Positions 11,801 to 23,196 of a DNA stretch of 64,000 nt are shown here, one piece after another. The notes under the pieces are model-generated. The model was not told the DNA's origin, did not search any database, and was given only the letters and a program-made list of their open reading frames with translations. Numbering within the stretch: position 1 is the stretch's first letter; each line of letters starts with the position of its first letter. The DNA is from Azolla pinnata (Eukaryota > Streptophyta > Polypodiopsida > Salviniales > Salviniaceae): positions 1 to 64,000 of the forward strand of contig JBBBWG010027423.1 in NCBI GenBank assembly GCA_037176905.1, written 5' to 3'. Position numbers and translations under genes: made by a program.

Positions 11801-13662
11801 CTTGGCTTTTTCAGTAAAGTACTTTTTGTATGTATAGGTTTCAAATCTAAATCATGCTACTAATAGGAGATAGAAAGAGAAAAATGTGCACAATCATTTT
11901 GTCTGGTCATTTGTTCCCCAATGTCTTCTCTCATATTGAAGCAATTGTGGACTAAATTGTTTATATAGAATCGTTTCACAGTAGAATCAATTCTTTACCA
12001 TTCATTTGGGGGTCTCTTTCCTATAAATGGGGATTACTAATTTACAGTAAAACCGCAGTATGTTAAAATAATGCAATATACAATTTTTTGTCCCCATCTG
12101 AGAAGTCTTGTATTAAGCATTTAAGAAGTGATATGAATCTTCCGCTAGGATTTCGTTGTATATCTTGCATAGGACAGCTCATAGGTGAGATCAGGTCTCT
12201 CTTATGCATCTTTTGAAAATTTGTTTACTGTATTTTTTTAATTATTAATGCATACACTGGAGTATAGGAGAGAGTTATTTACCTTTCATGAAAACTCCGA
12301 GAATCCATTGTCCATTTTTAATTGCCACCTAACTTGCTCATAAAATGGTGCTACAGTTACCCTAATAACCCTTTAAGTTGGCCCATGAGTTAGTTGTTTG
12401 TTCCCCTGATAGTGCAATATAACTTGTTTGTAGCCTCAAGCGTTTGATAGTTAAACATCATAATTTTATCTCCTCTTTTATAGATGGTGTTGAATCCAAA
12501 TCATGAGCTTATACATTTGTGTATCATACATCTGCAATGCTGTTATCTTCATGGGATGTACCTTATCTTTCAAATATCTAATTTCTATTGCTCATAACAT
12601 GTATGAAAGCATCATATTCCTCTTAATGAGAGCATATACTTCAATTTGCAGTTTTTTAATTATATGGAGAGAGAGAGAGAGAGGTGAAAGTTTTATATGC
12701 ATGTTAATATGGTTGCCTTGTGGTTGTCTCACAGCAACTCGCATCACATGGGCTTTTTGATGTGTATGTTATGGCCAAAGGTGATTTACATATTGATGAT
12801 CATCATACAAACGAGGATATTGCTTTGGCTCTTGGATCGGTACGCTTTGAAGTTGTTCCACAGTCTATCTTTCGATCTGATTTGTTTTACAATGTCAAAA
12901 TGCATAGATGATCTGTTTATTCAATAATTGCAGGCACTTTTAAAAGCTCTTGGGGATCGAAAAGGCATCTCAAGATTTGGGGATTTCAGTGCTCCACTTG
13001 ATGAAGCCTTAGTTCACGTTGTTTTGGTAATTGCACAAACTTTATCGCTTTTGTGTCTTGCTGACGGACAATGCTCAAGTAACATGTTTTAGTTTGTGAT
13101 AGGATTTGTCTGGCCGTCCATTCCTTGCATGTGACATGGATATTCCCACTGAACGAATCGGCACGTATGACACACAAGTGAGCTATCTTTATTTGAAAAC
13201 ATTGAATGTTGATGATTTTTATACATGATGACCTGTACTAGTGAGATTTTATACATGATTTTCTTTCTGGTAGCTCGTGGAGCACTTCTTCCAGTCATTG
13301 GTCAATACATCAGGAATGACTCTTCATATCAGAAAGGTACAGGTTTGGTATTAAACCGTCAGAAAGGAATGAGTCTTCATGTATATATGTGTTTTCTTTG
13401 GAACATCAAGTATGTAGTGGATTGCAGCTATCTGGGAAAAATTCACACCATATTGTGGAGGCTTGCTTTAAAGCATTTGCACGAGCATTACGCAAAGCTG
13501 TCGAGTACGATACAAGGAGGATGGGGAGTATTCCCAGGTGGGTGAGAGAAACTGTTCTGCTGTATGAGCTCAAATGGAAAGCTTACACATATTTATGTAT
13601 AGAGAGTTGTTGAGTGCTTTATTTTTCATTGCAGCTCAAAGGGCGTCCTTTCGCGAGCATAA
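8867..13662 (+). CDS. HISN5: Imidazoleglycerol-phosphate dehydratase, plastid-targeted
   Basis: This enzyme dehydrates imidazole glycerol phosphate to imidazole acetol phosphate in histidine synthesis, in plants in the plastid stroma. Eight exons join in phase into 355 aa: 8867-9338, 10980-11101, 12735-12839, 12934-13026, 13103-13177, 13274-13336, 13428-13537, 13635-13662. The metal-binding signatures are intact: [27 protein letters not shown] (His221, His222, Glu225), LVEHFFQ and [18 protein letters not shown] (His317, His318, Glu321). The C-terminus SSKGVLSRA matches plant family members. The first 157 residues form an unusually long Ser/Ala-rich leader, partly encoded by TCG, TCT and GCTTCT repeats; usual plant proteins of this family are near 270 aa. 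A shorter start at the Met near 9286 is possible. Intron 1 (1.6 kb) holds a plastid ndhB fragment. Confidence 0.95.
9796..10016 (+). pseudogene. Plastid ndhB fragment inserted in HISN5 intron 1 (NUPT)
   Basis: The conceptual translation reads [34 protein letters not shown] and [11 protein letters not shown]. These align without gaps to plastid NdhB, which reads NEWHLLLEI, GNLIAITQTSMK, MLAYSSIGQIGYV and DGYASMITYML as I know it. Only about 70 codons of the roughly 510-codon gene are present, with many substitutions, so this is an old plastid-to-nucleus transfer and not a gene. It shares the strand of its host intron. Both ends fade into sequence I cannot assign. Confidence 0.85.
10702..10842. 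repeat. Two-copy duplication in HISN5 intron 1
   Basis: Two adjacent copies of about 65-75 bp share TTCCTAGATTAGAAGAATGC and ATTTACCCTGTCAGTA. The second copy lacks about ten bases. Confidence 0.85.
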
Positions 13663-15566
13663 GCGTGCATTTCTATGTCCCAAGATTATAAAGTTTAATA
13701 TCTTCCTATGTATGTGAAGTCAAAAGGGTGTCAAAACCATGAAAGTTGACACTAATTAAGACTAGCCTGTATGCCTCCGAGTTTGAGGAATTCAGAGACT
13801 TGATATATTTAACTTTGTTGTGAGATTATGTGCATAGAAAGCTTCTGGATATGATCGATGGACATCCTGATGTTAAATACATTGTTGTTTCCAAATAAAA
13901 CTGTATTACACCAGAGGGAAAATCAAAGAAAGGTATCAGTATTTAGCTATGAGCATGACAATGTGCAAAATGCATTGTTTCTTTATGAAAAGATATATAT
14001 GCAGGGGGCCTGGTTTCGAAGCAAAGCTTTTTGGCAACAATGCTCAGGCATACAAAGTAAGCAACAAATTCTTTGATTCCAACTTTGGAAAGCATTGGAG
14101 CTTAAGTAAGTAGCGCAATATGGAGGCGATTCATGCCAAATCAGATAAAAGTCCATCTAGACCTTTTGGTATTCTTGTTTAAAAATTTCGGCGCGCTGTA
14201 TGATCTCCCTGCCGGATTGATCGATGCATCGATTTGGAGACTACGTCGGAAATATGCTCGTGATCGTGTTCACATGAATCTTTCCATTAAATGCTGTCAG
14301 ACAAACAATGAACAGCTTGTAATCTCTCTCATTCAAGTGTGGGGAATTAGTGGTGGGAATCTGGAGAGTGACCCACCGAGGTGAGCATATCTGTATGCAT
14401 GAATGTTTCCATGGTTTTTGTCTGGAATCGTCGATGGGCATTGCAGAAGAGAATCTGCTTCGTGGCTCGGTGACATTAGCAAATATATATACATACAAAA
14501 GGTGATCGACATCTCTTCGACAGGCGTTTTGAATGAGCAACGCCAGTGGAGCGCGATTGCCAGATACTGTCAGCATTGTCGATAATCTTCGGAAGCATCT
14601 CTGCATGTGAGATTGCGCTCCCTCTTTGAACGTTGTTCGAGATTCCGACTCCAGATTAGCCACCAAAAGATTGCAGCTGTTCGAGATTCCGACTCCAGAC
14701 TAGCCACCGAAAGATTCCAGCTGGAGCTGATGCTGTAACGATGCGGTGATGTATATCAAGAAGGGAGCAATTTATGAACATGCATAAAACACACATAGTA
14801 CAATACACACATAGACACACATAGGACATGCATACACACACAGGACATCCATGCATGCATACTTATACGTATATATGTACGTATCCGTATACAGATACGG
14901 TCCGAGCCATATCTACGTATGCGGATACGTATTCGTTGCAAAAGTGCCCAAAAACGGTCAATAACGAAACGTAGAAATTTGTTTGAATTTCCCGTCTCGT
15001 GATCCTCTTCTCCGCTCTCGGTCATCTCCATCTCCATCTCCATCTCCATCTCCATCTCCATCTGCGCCGCTCGCCATCAGAAGCCCCTTGCGAGAACCTC
15101 TTCCATGGTTATGGTGATTAGGAGGAGCCTGCGGATCCTGATGATATGCTTCTAACCTGGAAACAATAAGAGAAGACGGGGGAGAAAGAGAAGGAGAAGG
15201 AGAAGGAGAAGGAGAAGGAGAAGAAGGGCTCGGAGATCAGTTTGACTCCCGGGGATCGATCCATCTCTCTATTCATGACAGATCGGCCCCCTGTCTCCCG
15301 AAGAATTCTGCGGTGAAGACGAGAGATCTGGGAAGGGTCCGGGTTCTTCCTTTTGAGGAAGATCGAACTGTATGGGGAAGATTCTGTTGAGTTCGAAGGT
15401 GTGAGCAGAAGAGATCGGCGTTTCCGCCTCGGAAGAAGCCTCTCTCGGGAGATTCAGTCAAGATTGTGGCGATCCTGAAAGCAGAAGAAGCAGCAGAGGC
15501 AGAAGAAGCAAGAAGAAGCAGGAGGAGGAGGAGGAGGAGGAGGAGGAGGAGGAGAAGGAGCTGGTG
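13663..15566. other. Intergenic: 3' of HISN5 and 5' flank of the membrane-protein gene
   Basis: No conserved gene recognised. About 14628-14722 is a 45-bp unit present twice (GTTCGAGATTCCGACTCCAG). About 14780-14940 is rich in CACA and ATACGTAT alternation. About 15025-15062 is a (CCATCT)n tract, 15188-15225 an (AGAAGG)n tract and 15520-15556 a (GGA)n tract. The last two probably belong to the leader of the next gene. Confidence 0.6.
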
Positions 15567-17435
15567 ATGGGATCGGGGAAAGGCGGAGAGATGGTGAAGC
15601 GAACGTTCAAGACCAGCATCTTCGTCGTGGCGTTGCTCATGTCCTTGGTCACATCGTCCCTGCCGCTTCTCATCTCCGTCACGGATGTGGTCGCTTCCTA
15701 CATCCTGTTCTCGACCTTAGTCTGCCGCCATGGCTCCTCCCACCTCTCCTTCCGCTCCACCTGGTCTTCATACAGCTTCCCGAGGTCCCTCGTCGACATC
15801 CCGCTCCTATCCTTGCTCAGATCGTTGGCCATGCTATGTAAGTCCTCGCACACCTTCATTCATACACAGACTGCGCATAGACATGCACACATTGACCACA
15901 ATTGCGAAGCGTACCACATATAGTGAGTGCATACCACATATAGTGAGCGCACTCCATATATACACAGATTGATGAATGGGTGCTTCATGCGGGGATCGAT
16001 CGCCAGATTGGGGTCGAAAGAATGCATGCCGTACATAATGTTGTGCGGTATGGATGCCTACTGTGATCTGCGATCTAGAATCTGATCAGGGTTTTGGAAA
16101 GCTGCAAATGTTGCATGATATGGATGCCTATTATAAGCAATCAATCTAGAATCTGATCAGGGTTTTGGAAAGCTGCAAATGTTGCATGATATGGATGCCT
16201 GTTGTAAGTAAGCAATCTAGAATCTGATCGGGGTTTTGGAAAGCTGCAAATGTTGCATGATATGGATGCCTGTTGTAAGTAAGCAATCTAGAGTCGGATC
16301 AGGGTTTTGGAAAGCTGCAAATGTTGCATGATATGGATGCCTGTTGAAAGTAAGCAATCTAGAGTTGGATCAGGGTTTTGAATGCCACAAATGTTGCATG
16401 ATATGGATGCCTATCGTAAGCAATCTAGAGTCCGATCAGGGTTTTGAATGCCACGAATGTTGCATGACATAGATGCCTGTTGTAAGCAATCTAGAGTTTT
16501 TGAATGCCGTAAATGCGGCATGATATGGATGCCCATCTAGAGTCCGATCAGGGTGTTGAATGCTGCAAATGTGGCATGATATGGATGTCTATTGTAAGCC
16601 ATCTAGAATCTTATTAGGGTTGAATGCTAGAAATGTTGAATGATATGGATGCCTAAAAGTAAGCAATCTAGAATCTGATCAGGGTCGAAATGCCAGAAGC
16701 GTTGAGCAAAATGCTTGCGATCCAGAGTGTGAATGCCGGAACCCTTGCCATGGCCTTGCGTATTGTAAGCAATCTAGAATCTGATCAGGGTTGCAATGCC
16801 GCAAATGTAGAACGATATGCGTGCGATCCAGAATCTGAATGCCGGAACCTGTTGCGATTGGCCCTTGCCGTTGGTAAGCAATCTAGAATCTGAGCAAGAT
16901 TGAAATGCCAGAAATGTCGAATGATATGCTTGCGATCGAGAATCTGAATGCGGGAACCCTTGCCATGGCCTAGGGCTTGAACAATTCTGTTTTTTGTTTT
17001 TCTTTTGCAGGTACATACTCGGTGTGTGGCATCATCACGGGCATGAGCTATGGGCCATACTTGCTGGTATCAATCGTGTCAGGGCTCGGCTCCGCAATCT
17101 TCCTGTTGATGAAGGCCTCCTTCTTCGCGAACGCCGGTCTCCTGCGCATCACCCATGAGGCCCTGATCTCCCTCCACATGAAGAGTGTCTGGGGCATCTT
17201 CCTGCTGCTGGCTTGCTCCATGGCCATGGCCCTCGGCCATATCTTCGTCGCTTACAAGGTCAGGATTCAAGCTCAGCGCAAAATGCTTCTCTACCGATTC
17301 GACCTCGAAGCCGTGAACGCGTTCCTGAATGCTCGGCTCAGCGAACGGCACAAGAGGCACGGCGTCGAAGAGGCCAACGGTAATCCGTTGCATGATTTGA
17401 GCCTCAAGTTCTTGACCAATCAAGGCAAATCATAG
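15567..17435 (+). CDS. Multi-span membrane protein resembling the N-terminus of a plant alpha/beta-hydrolase family, hydrolase absent
   Basis: Two exons (15567-15837 and 17011-17435) join within a Cys codon into 231 aa. Hydrophobic segments lie near residues 15-50 (SIFVVALLMSLVTSSLPLLI), 93-130 and about 165-190 (GIFLLLACSMAMALGHIFVA), followed by the basic stretch RIQAQRKMLLYRFDLEAV. From memory this order (SLPLLISVTD, VDIPLLSLLRSL, YGPYL, ALGHIFVAY, RRKLLYHRVDPEAV-like) matches the N-terminal membrane region of Arabidopsis alpha/beta-hydrolases of about 500 aa. Here the frame stops soon after that point, and I see no hydrolase coding downstream. It may be a truncated paralogue or a short family member. 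Function unknown. The intron carries a large minisatellite. Confidence 0.7.
16030..16935. repeat. About 62-bp minisatellite filling the intron
   Basis: About 13 copies of a unit of 60-66 bp carry AATCTAGAATCTGATCAGGG, GCAAATGTTGCATGATATGG and ATGCCTGTTGTAAG. The copies at 16080-16400 are nearly identical. Those after 16690 are diverged and include a longer form with CCGGAACCCTTGCC. The array makes up most of the 1.17-kb intron and stops before the branch and acceptor region at about 16990-17010. Confidence 0.9.
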
Positions 17436-18795
17436 GAACCCAAGTGGGCACTTTGTGATCTCTAGGAGGAGAAGACCGAGTCTTTGCCCCCCCAAATCCA
17501 GATTCTGTTGTTGATTTCATTGAAATCAGATTATGCCCGATTCGAATCATTTTGTAACGGATGCGAAATTCTTGGAAACAAGCTCAAAAGGAAGGGCTTG
17601 TTTTTGGAGAGGGACCAGGGAGATGATTGATGGATGGGCATGAAGCAATTTGGCATTGTTTGTAACAAAAGGCGTTGTGGCCGATCGGATTGGCGAGATT
17701 GTGCTGATCTTCTTTTTGGGTTTCCTCCATGGACTTATATATGCAAAGGAAAAAATGTATCAAAGCTGGATATGAGCATCTGGATATGAATGAGCAATGT
17801 GTATACATTGGCTTGAACTCAAGTCAAGGTGTTTTCAAAAGCTTTGCAACATACATACTCTCAATTTCATGTCCACAACAAGATGATTATTTCATCAGAT
17901 GTCTGTGTATATATATATATAGGCACGATTTCGATGGTGTGTTTAAAGGGCGATGAATTGATGTCTATATTCTTGATGAACTCTTGTTGGCTTCATGTCC
18001 CAGATCTATTGGCTCTGCCAGAAATGTTTGATGCTCGAAAGTTAGAGGAGGCCCTTTTCCTAAACAATCCCACCCAAAGGACATTACTAGCAAATCCTAG
18101 ACCTAGAAAGCTTCCCAATTAGAAGAAGAAGAGGCTTGATTAAATATAACCCTAAAAGAAGGGAGAAAAAAAAAACCTGACTTGTGTGTCAACGGCTTGT
18201 GGTCGATTGCCCAATTATCTGAAACACAACGCTTAACGACGATTAAAGAAGATTAAAGAAAGAATCGAGGGAATCCGTTTTATTCGGATAGCAGCCAATG
18301 CAAAACTGCTAAACAAAGGCATGTGTCGAGTTCGAATCTCGCATCCTTTTCGTTTCTGAAGCGATTGGGCACGCATCTGTTTATTGGACTGTTATGTCTC
18401 ATGGGCCATATTAAGTATCATTAGCCTTAATCAAGAAAGCGTTAACATTTACTCCAATGACGCTGACGAGCTTCGAGACTGGCTCGATTACGATGCGCCA
18501 ATTCGCCATGCAAATTCCTCCCCTCGGGATTTACAGATGCAAACAGAGTTGAGCTTTGCTGAGGAAGCGTGGAACTCTACTGAGTACTTCATAGTCGTTC
18601 TTCCTAATCTCCCCCCTTTGTTTGCTTGATCGAGCACAGATCACACAATCCATCGCAAACGCGTGTGATCAGCGTAAATCGCCAAAAAAAACTTAAGAAA
18701 GAGCCGATCCGCACTAATCGAAATCGATCAGCAGCAAACTATCTCGATTATGGAAGTGCTAATGCTAATCAAAACATGTATCAAGCATATTAAGT

Positions 18796-18831
<36 letters not shown>

Positions 18832-19025
18832 CTATATATAAATTTATACATGCAAACAGGCAGAAGTAATTAAGCAGTTTCGATTTTGACTTCTGCCCTT
18901 AATCTGGGGGCGGCGAGAGAAGAGAAAAGCATTCTACGAGCGAAGGCGTTCGAATGCGCGGGTTTCTTTGGTTTTTTTTTGCGGCGACGATGCCGCATCT
19001 CCACTAATGGTGGAGCCTTATCTTT
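17436..19025. other. Intergenic: 3' of the membrane-protein gene
   Basis: No gene recognised. About 17440-17760 is probably 3' untranslated sequence. A (CA)n tract lies at about 18800-18830, followed by TATATA. Near 18286-18350 there is a box-B-like GAGTTCGAATCTCG with a short flanking complementarity that resembles part of a tRNA, discussed separately. An 80-codon open frame at 18384-18629 has no recognised homology. Confidence 0.5.
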
Positions 19026-19043
19026 CTTAATCACGTGATTAAG
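19026..19043. promoter_or_regulatory. 18-bp perfect palindrome centred on a G-box
   Basis: CTTAATCACGTGATTAAG equals its own reverse complement, with CACGTG in the centre. A second half-site (GCGTGATTAG) follows at once. It lies about 1 kb upstream of the ABHD17-like start and about 70 bp before the CTT-rich leader, a plausible promoter position for bHLH or bZIP binding. Confidence 0.6.
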
Positions 19044-19099
19044 GGCGTGATTAGCACAAATCAGGTATAATTAGAGGGAGGCCTAGAAATGTAAAATTT

Positions 19100-20021
19100 G
19101 ATGTTATTTTTCTTCTTCTTCTTCTTCTTCTTCTTCTTCATCTTCATCTTCTTCTTCTTCTTCTTCTTCTTCTTCTTCCTTTCACTGTCTCTTCGTTACC
19201 TCATCTTCTCAGCGAGACGCCATAGCTCCGACCTCCCTCCTCTTTTTCTTCACCTTTCTTCCTTCTTTTCGAGGCTTCTTCTTCTTCTCCTTCCTCCCTC
19301 CCTCCTTCTTCTGTAAATTTTTCTTTTTTTTTCCTCTCCTGCTGATCACCGGTCGCTAGGAAAGCCCAGCGATTCTGCTCCGAGAATTTTTTTCCTCCCG
19401 GTTTTTCCCATCCGCTCCCTTATCGACGTCTTCTCTTTCGACGGTTTTCCGATCTCAGAGCCGAAATGAGCAGTCTCTGAAACCTGATCGGTCTTAGGTA
19501 TGTCTTGCTCGCGCTTTTTCTGATACTCACCCATGCTGCTTGTCTACGTATTTTCTTTTAAAGATCTGAGCTTCCAGGTATGAAAATACCGTTTCTTTCT
19601 GCCACAAAATCGAGCGCAGAAAATTCTCGTGCAGATCAAGCGAGGAGACAGTTCTCTCATTCCAGATCATTTCTAAGGCATGACCCGGTAAGCTAAAGTT
19701 CTTGTTTCAGGCATTTCTTGCTTACTGATTCGTTCTTTGTTAGTTATCTATGGGTTTTTCCTTCCTTTTTGCTTTGAAGATTGAATTTTCTGACCGAGGA
19801 AACTGACGATCTTCTGAAAACCTAAAACTGTTCCCAAGGTATGTACAACTTCTCTCTCTGAAATTCCCCCTTTTAAGTGTGAAATTTCTCGTGTCTTATC
19901 CATCGATTTTTTCCTTGGACTTTGATATTTGAAAGGATTTTGATTCGACAAAGGAAATAAATGGAGAAGCTTTTATCGTGATTTATAATACTCACAGATA
20001 TTGGGAGTTGAGTGTTTGAGG
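19100..20021 (+). promoter_or_regulatory. CTT-rich 5' leader and leader intron of the ABHD17-like gene
   Basis: CTT repeats at about 19108-19180 and 19275-19310 mark the leader. Candidate leader donors occur at about 19497 (TTAG then GTATGT), 19578 and 19839. A good acceptor (CTCACAG) ends near 19996, 26 bp before the ATG. The leader therefore seems spliced, possibly in several ways. Confidence 0.5.
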
Positions 20022-23000
20022 ATGGGGGCAATGACATCCTCAGTTGCAGCAAGATTTGCATTCTTCCCCCCCAACCCACCTTCATATAGTGTAGTGAAAG
20101 ATGAGCGAACTGGGAAATCGAAGCTCTCAGATGCTCCGGATCGAGAGAATGTAGATGTTATGCTGCTCAACACAAAACGTGGCCATAGCATTGTTGCTCT
20201 GTATGTGCATAATCCGTCTGCTCGCCTCACCCTCCTCTATTCACATGGAAATGCGGCTGATCTTGGGCAAATGTATGAGCTTTTCGTGGAGTTGAGCCAC
20301 CACCTACGGGTTAATCTCATGGGGTATGTGCATTTCTGCCTTGCTTGAACTTTTTGAAAGTGATTATATGTGCATTTCGGCCTTGCTTGAACTCTTTGAA
20401 AGTGATTATATGTGCATTTTGGCCTACTTTAACTTTTTTGAAAACCATTACATGTGTACATATGCTATGCATTCATATCAGCAACACTATATATATGTAT
20501 TATAAACGTGCGGTTTGAGCTCTTACTCTGGGTAATACATGTGTGTTGCCTTAACTGATCGTGTAACAGCGACTCTGTAAAACATCCTTGCCTTAAAGAG
20601 TATTATCCGAATTAAAACTTTTGTACAACATGATAATACTGATGGCTAATCTATGTGTGTGTATGTATGCATGCTTATATTTTTGAAATGTATGCATGTG
20701 TGTGCATGTATGGTTTTGACAGAAAGAGATCACTTGGCAAGTTTTTTGGAAGAGTCACACCTTCAAATCACATGGTTTACATGTGAGATATTATCCCAGA
20801 TTAAGAGAAGCCTGGCTAAAACAGATGTTCACAAATCCAATCTGATATAGAAAGAGATAGATATCAGAACACGGGATGTGAAGTAGGCATATGCATAGAT
20901 TCTACATGTACCTTCTGGGAGAGGCTCAGAATGGAGTCTTGCACCTTTGGATCACGTGATTTATGTATTAGATCAGTCAGATATTATCCCAGATTAAGAG
21001 GACACATATCCCAGATTAAGAGAAGTACACATATCCCAGATTAAGCGAAGTACACATCTGCATACATTTTATGTGCTAGAAAATGCACATGGTATGTACT
21101 TCATAGAGGCTACGTATGAACTCCTAAGTTCTGTAAATGGTTGATGACAGAAACATTAGTACAGTGGGAAATGAAGTGTCAGACTTCAGATTGAAATGCA
21201 ATGCCAATGCTCTTCAAGGATGCATACATGTTTGACATGCATAGAATTGACATGATAGGTATGAAACCTGGAACAGGAAAAACCAAAACAAAAAACAGAA
21301 TCCTGCAAAAAAAATTGGCATCAGTATACGTTTTGTCACCCCACCTGGGAAACAGTTGTTTCTGCCAGTTTTGATACATGTGTATGTACTTCACTATGGA
21401 TGCTTCTATATATATTTCACCATTTTGTGAATGTTGGATGCTATAGGGGTTTCCTGTCACGTGATAGATGTATGGATGCACTAAAGCTATGGTACATTGA
21501 CTCCAGGATTCGTGGACTAACAGTTTACTCCATGCCGTGTTTAAGAAAAACGTCCAAAATTTCCTAAAGATATAACTTTCTTTATATTCACACCTAAGAA
21601 AGTCTATTTATGGACAATAATGAGGCATGATGAAATTGTTGTGCTTGCAGGTATGATTATGCTGGTTATGGGCGATCGACTGGGAAGGTGACTTACTGGC
21701 TTGTATTATTTGTTAAAGCCTTTCTACGTTCAAGATTGTTTACGTGAAATCAAGCTTAGTGCATGTGTTAACTGGCAGCCAAACGAATACAACACATATG
21801 CGGATATAGAGGCTGCTTATGAATGCCTCGAGCGTGATTATGGTGCAAAACAGGAAAATATAATCTTGTATGGACAATCGGTTGGCAGTGGACCAACCTT
21901 GGAGCTTGCTACACGTCTTCCTAATCTGCGAGCAGTTGTGCTGCATAGTCCTATTCTCTCAGGATTGCGGGTCATGTATCCAGTCAAACGCACATACTGG
22001 TTTGATATATACAAGGTTTGCTTGATTTTTCAAATGAGACTCTAAAGGTTTTGTACACTTAGTTTGTGTGCACTGTTTACTAAAGTAGCTTGTGGTTGTG
22101 ATCTGCAGAACATTGACAAAATTGCGAAAGTCACTTGTCCTGTACTGGTAATGCATGTAAGTCTTTGTACCTTCCAACTTCAATTTAGCGTAGAGCTGTT
22201 TGATATCATTTTGACATTCATCACCGATCATGGATGATAATGACTATGCATTCTCGCTGTAATGGCTATGTCAAATCGAGCATTATCATAGAAAGGATGT
22301 CAACAGTGATGATTGTCAGTGAACTGCCTAGTGACATGAAAGGGTTAACCAGTTCAAGGTATGATGTCTTTAATAAGAACACGTGCTTGACAATTGAGAG
22401 CAACCAATAACCAATCGACGTTTTTGGTAGATAGTGACACTTGGCTGAGGAAAAACTCAACAGGCCTGAGAGAAAGCTGTGCTTTTTATATTTTCATCTC
22501 TTTGTTTTGTAATCAATTATTCCATAGGAGGAAACCATCTAAATGAAAAATCTACTCAGAACTGATGGTTACCGAGAAGTTCTATAGAGAATCATAGATT
22601 AGGTAAAGGGCGGTTATAAAGTTTAGACTAAATAAATGGATATCAATTTACAGTAGGAAGATCGATGATAGTATCAATGGAAGTTTGCAGTAGGAGGAGG
22701 ATCAGGTAAAAGAGTTTTGTAATCTTTGGATGAGATCATATGTACCGTAAATCAAGCTGTTAAAGGATGTGGTTTTTGAGGTTAACATTTTAAAGATTCA
22801 GCATATCAAGTCTATGTACAGAGGCGCTCATTTGTTTTGGGGGTATTTCGTTTGCAGGGCACGTCTGACGATGTGGTCGATTGTTCACATGGAAAGCAGT
22901 TATGGGAGTTGTCGAAGGAAAAATATGAACCGCTTTGGGTCAAAGGTGGCGGGCATTGCAATCTAGAGCTCTACCCAGAGTACATACGGCACTTGCGGAA

Positions 23001-23196
23001 GTTCATATCATTTCTAGAGAAATCTTCTTTCAATAGGAATGGTTCAAGAAGAAGCGCCGACGGTCCTGAGAATTCAAGGAAGAGTGTGGACAGGCTTGAG
23101 CCATCTAGGAAAAGTGTGGATAGGATAGATTACACTAGAAAAAGCGTGGATCGGAAGCTTGAAAAGGCCAGAAAAAGCACGGACCGGAAACCCTGA
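20022..23196 (+). CDS. ABHD17-type alpha/beta hydrolase (putative depalmitoylase)
   Basis: Five exons join into 320 aa: 20022-20323, 21651-21687, 21779-22015, 22109-22156, 22858-23196. The catalytic set is intact: oxyanion-region SHGNAADLG (His75), nucleophile Ser147 in GQSVGSG, Asp212/213 in GTSDDVVD and His241 in [20 protein letters not shown] is the family's conserved loop. Animal ABHD17 enzymes remove palmitate from membrane proteins; the plant substrates are not known to me. The N-terminus MGAMTSS fits an N-myristoylation signal (Gly2, Ser6), unlike the Cys cluster of animal members. The C-terminus carries four R-K-S-x-D-R repeats, as in other plant members, and may be a basic or phosphorylated tail. 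Start 20022 is preferred over the in-frame ATG at 20001 because of this motif. Confidence 0.93.
20324..20450. repeat. Three-copy 42-bp repeat at the start of ABHD17 intron 1
   Basis: Three head-to-tail copies of ATGTGCATTTCNGCCTTGCT-type sequence followed by TGAAAGTGATTA begin right at the exon 1 donor. The donor sequence itself (GTATGTGCATTT) is the first part of the repeat, so near-copies of the splice site follow downstream. Confidence 0.8.
20980..21062. repeat. Three-copy 25-bp repeat in ABHD17 intron 1
   Basis: ATCCCAGATTAAG occurs three times at 21-25-bp spacing, and once more near 20790 in a related context. The flanks GAGAAGTACACAT repeat as well. Confidence 0.8.
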
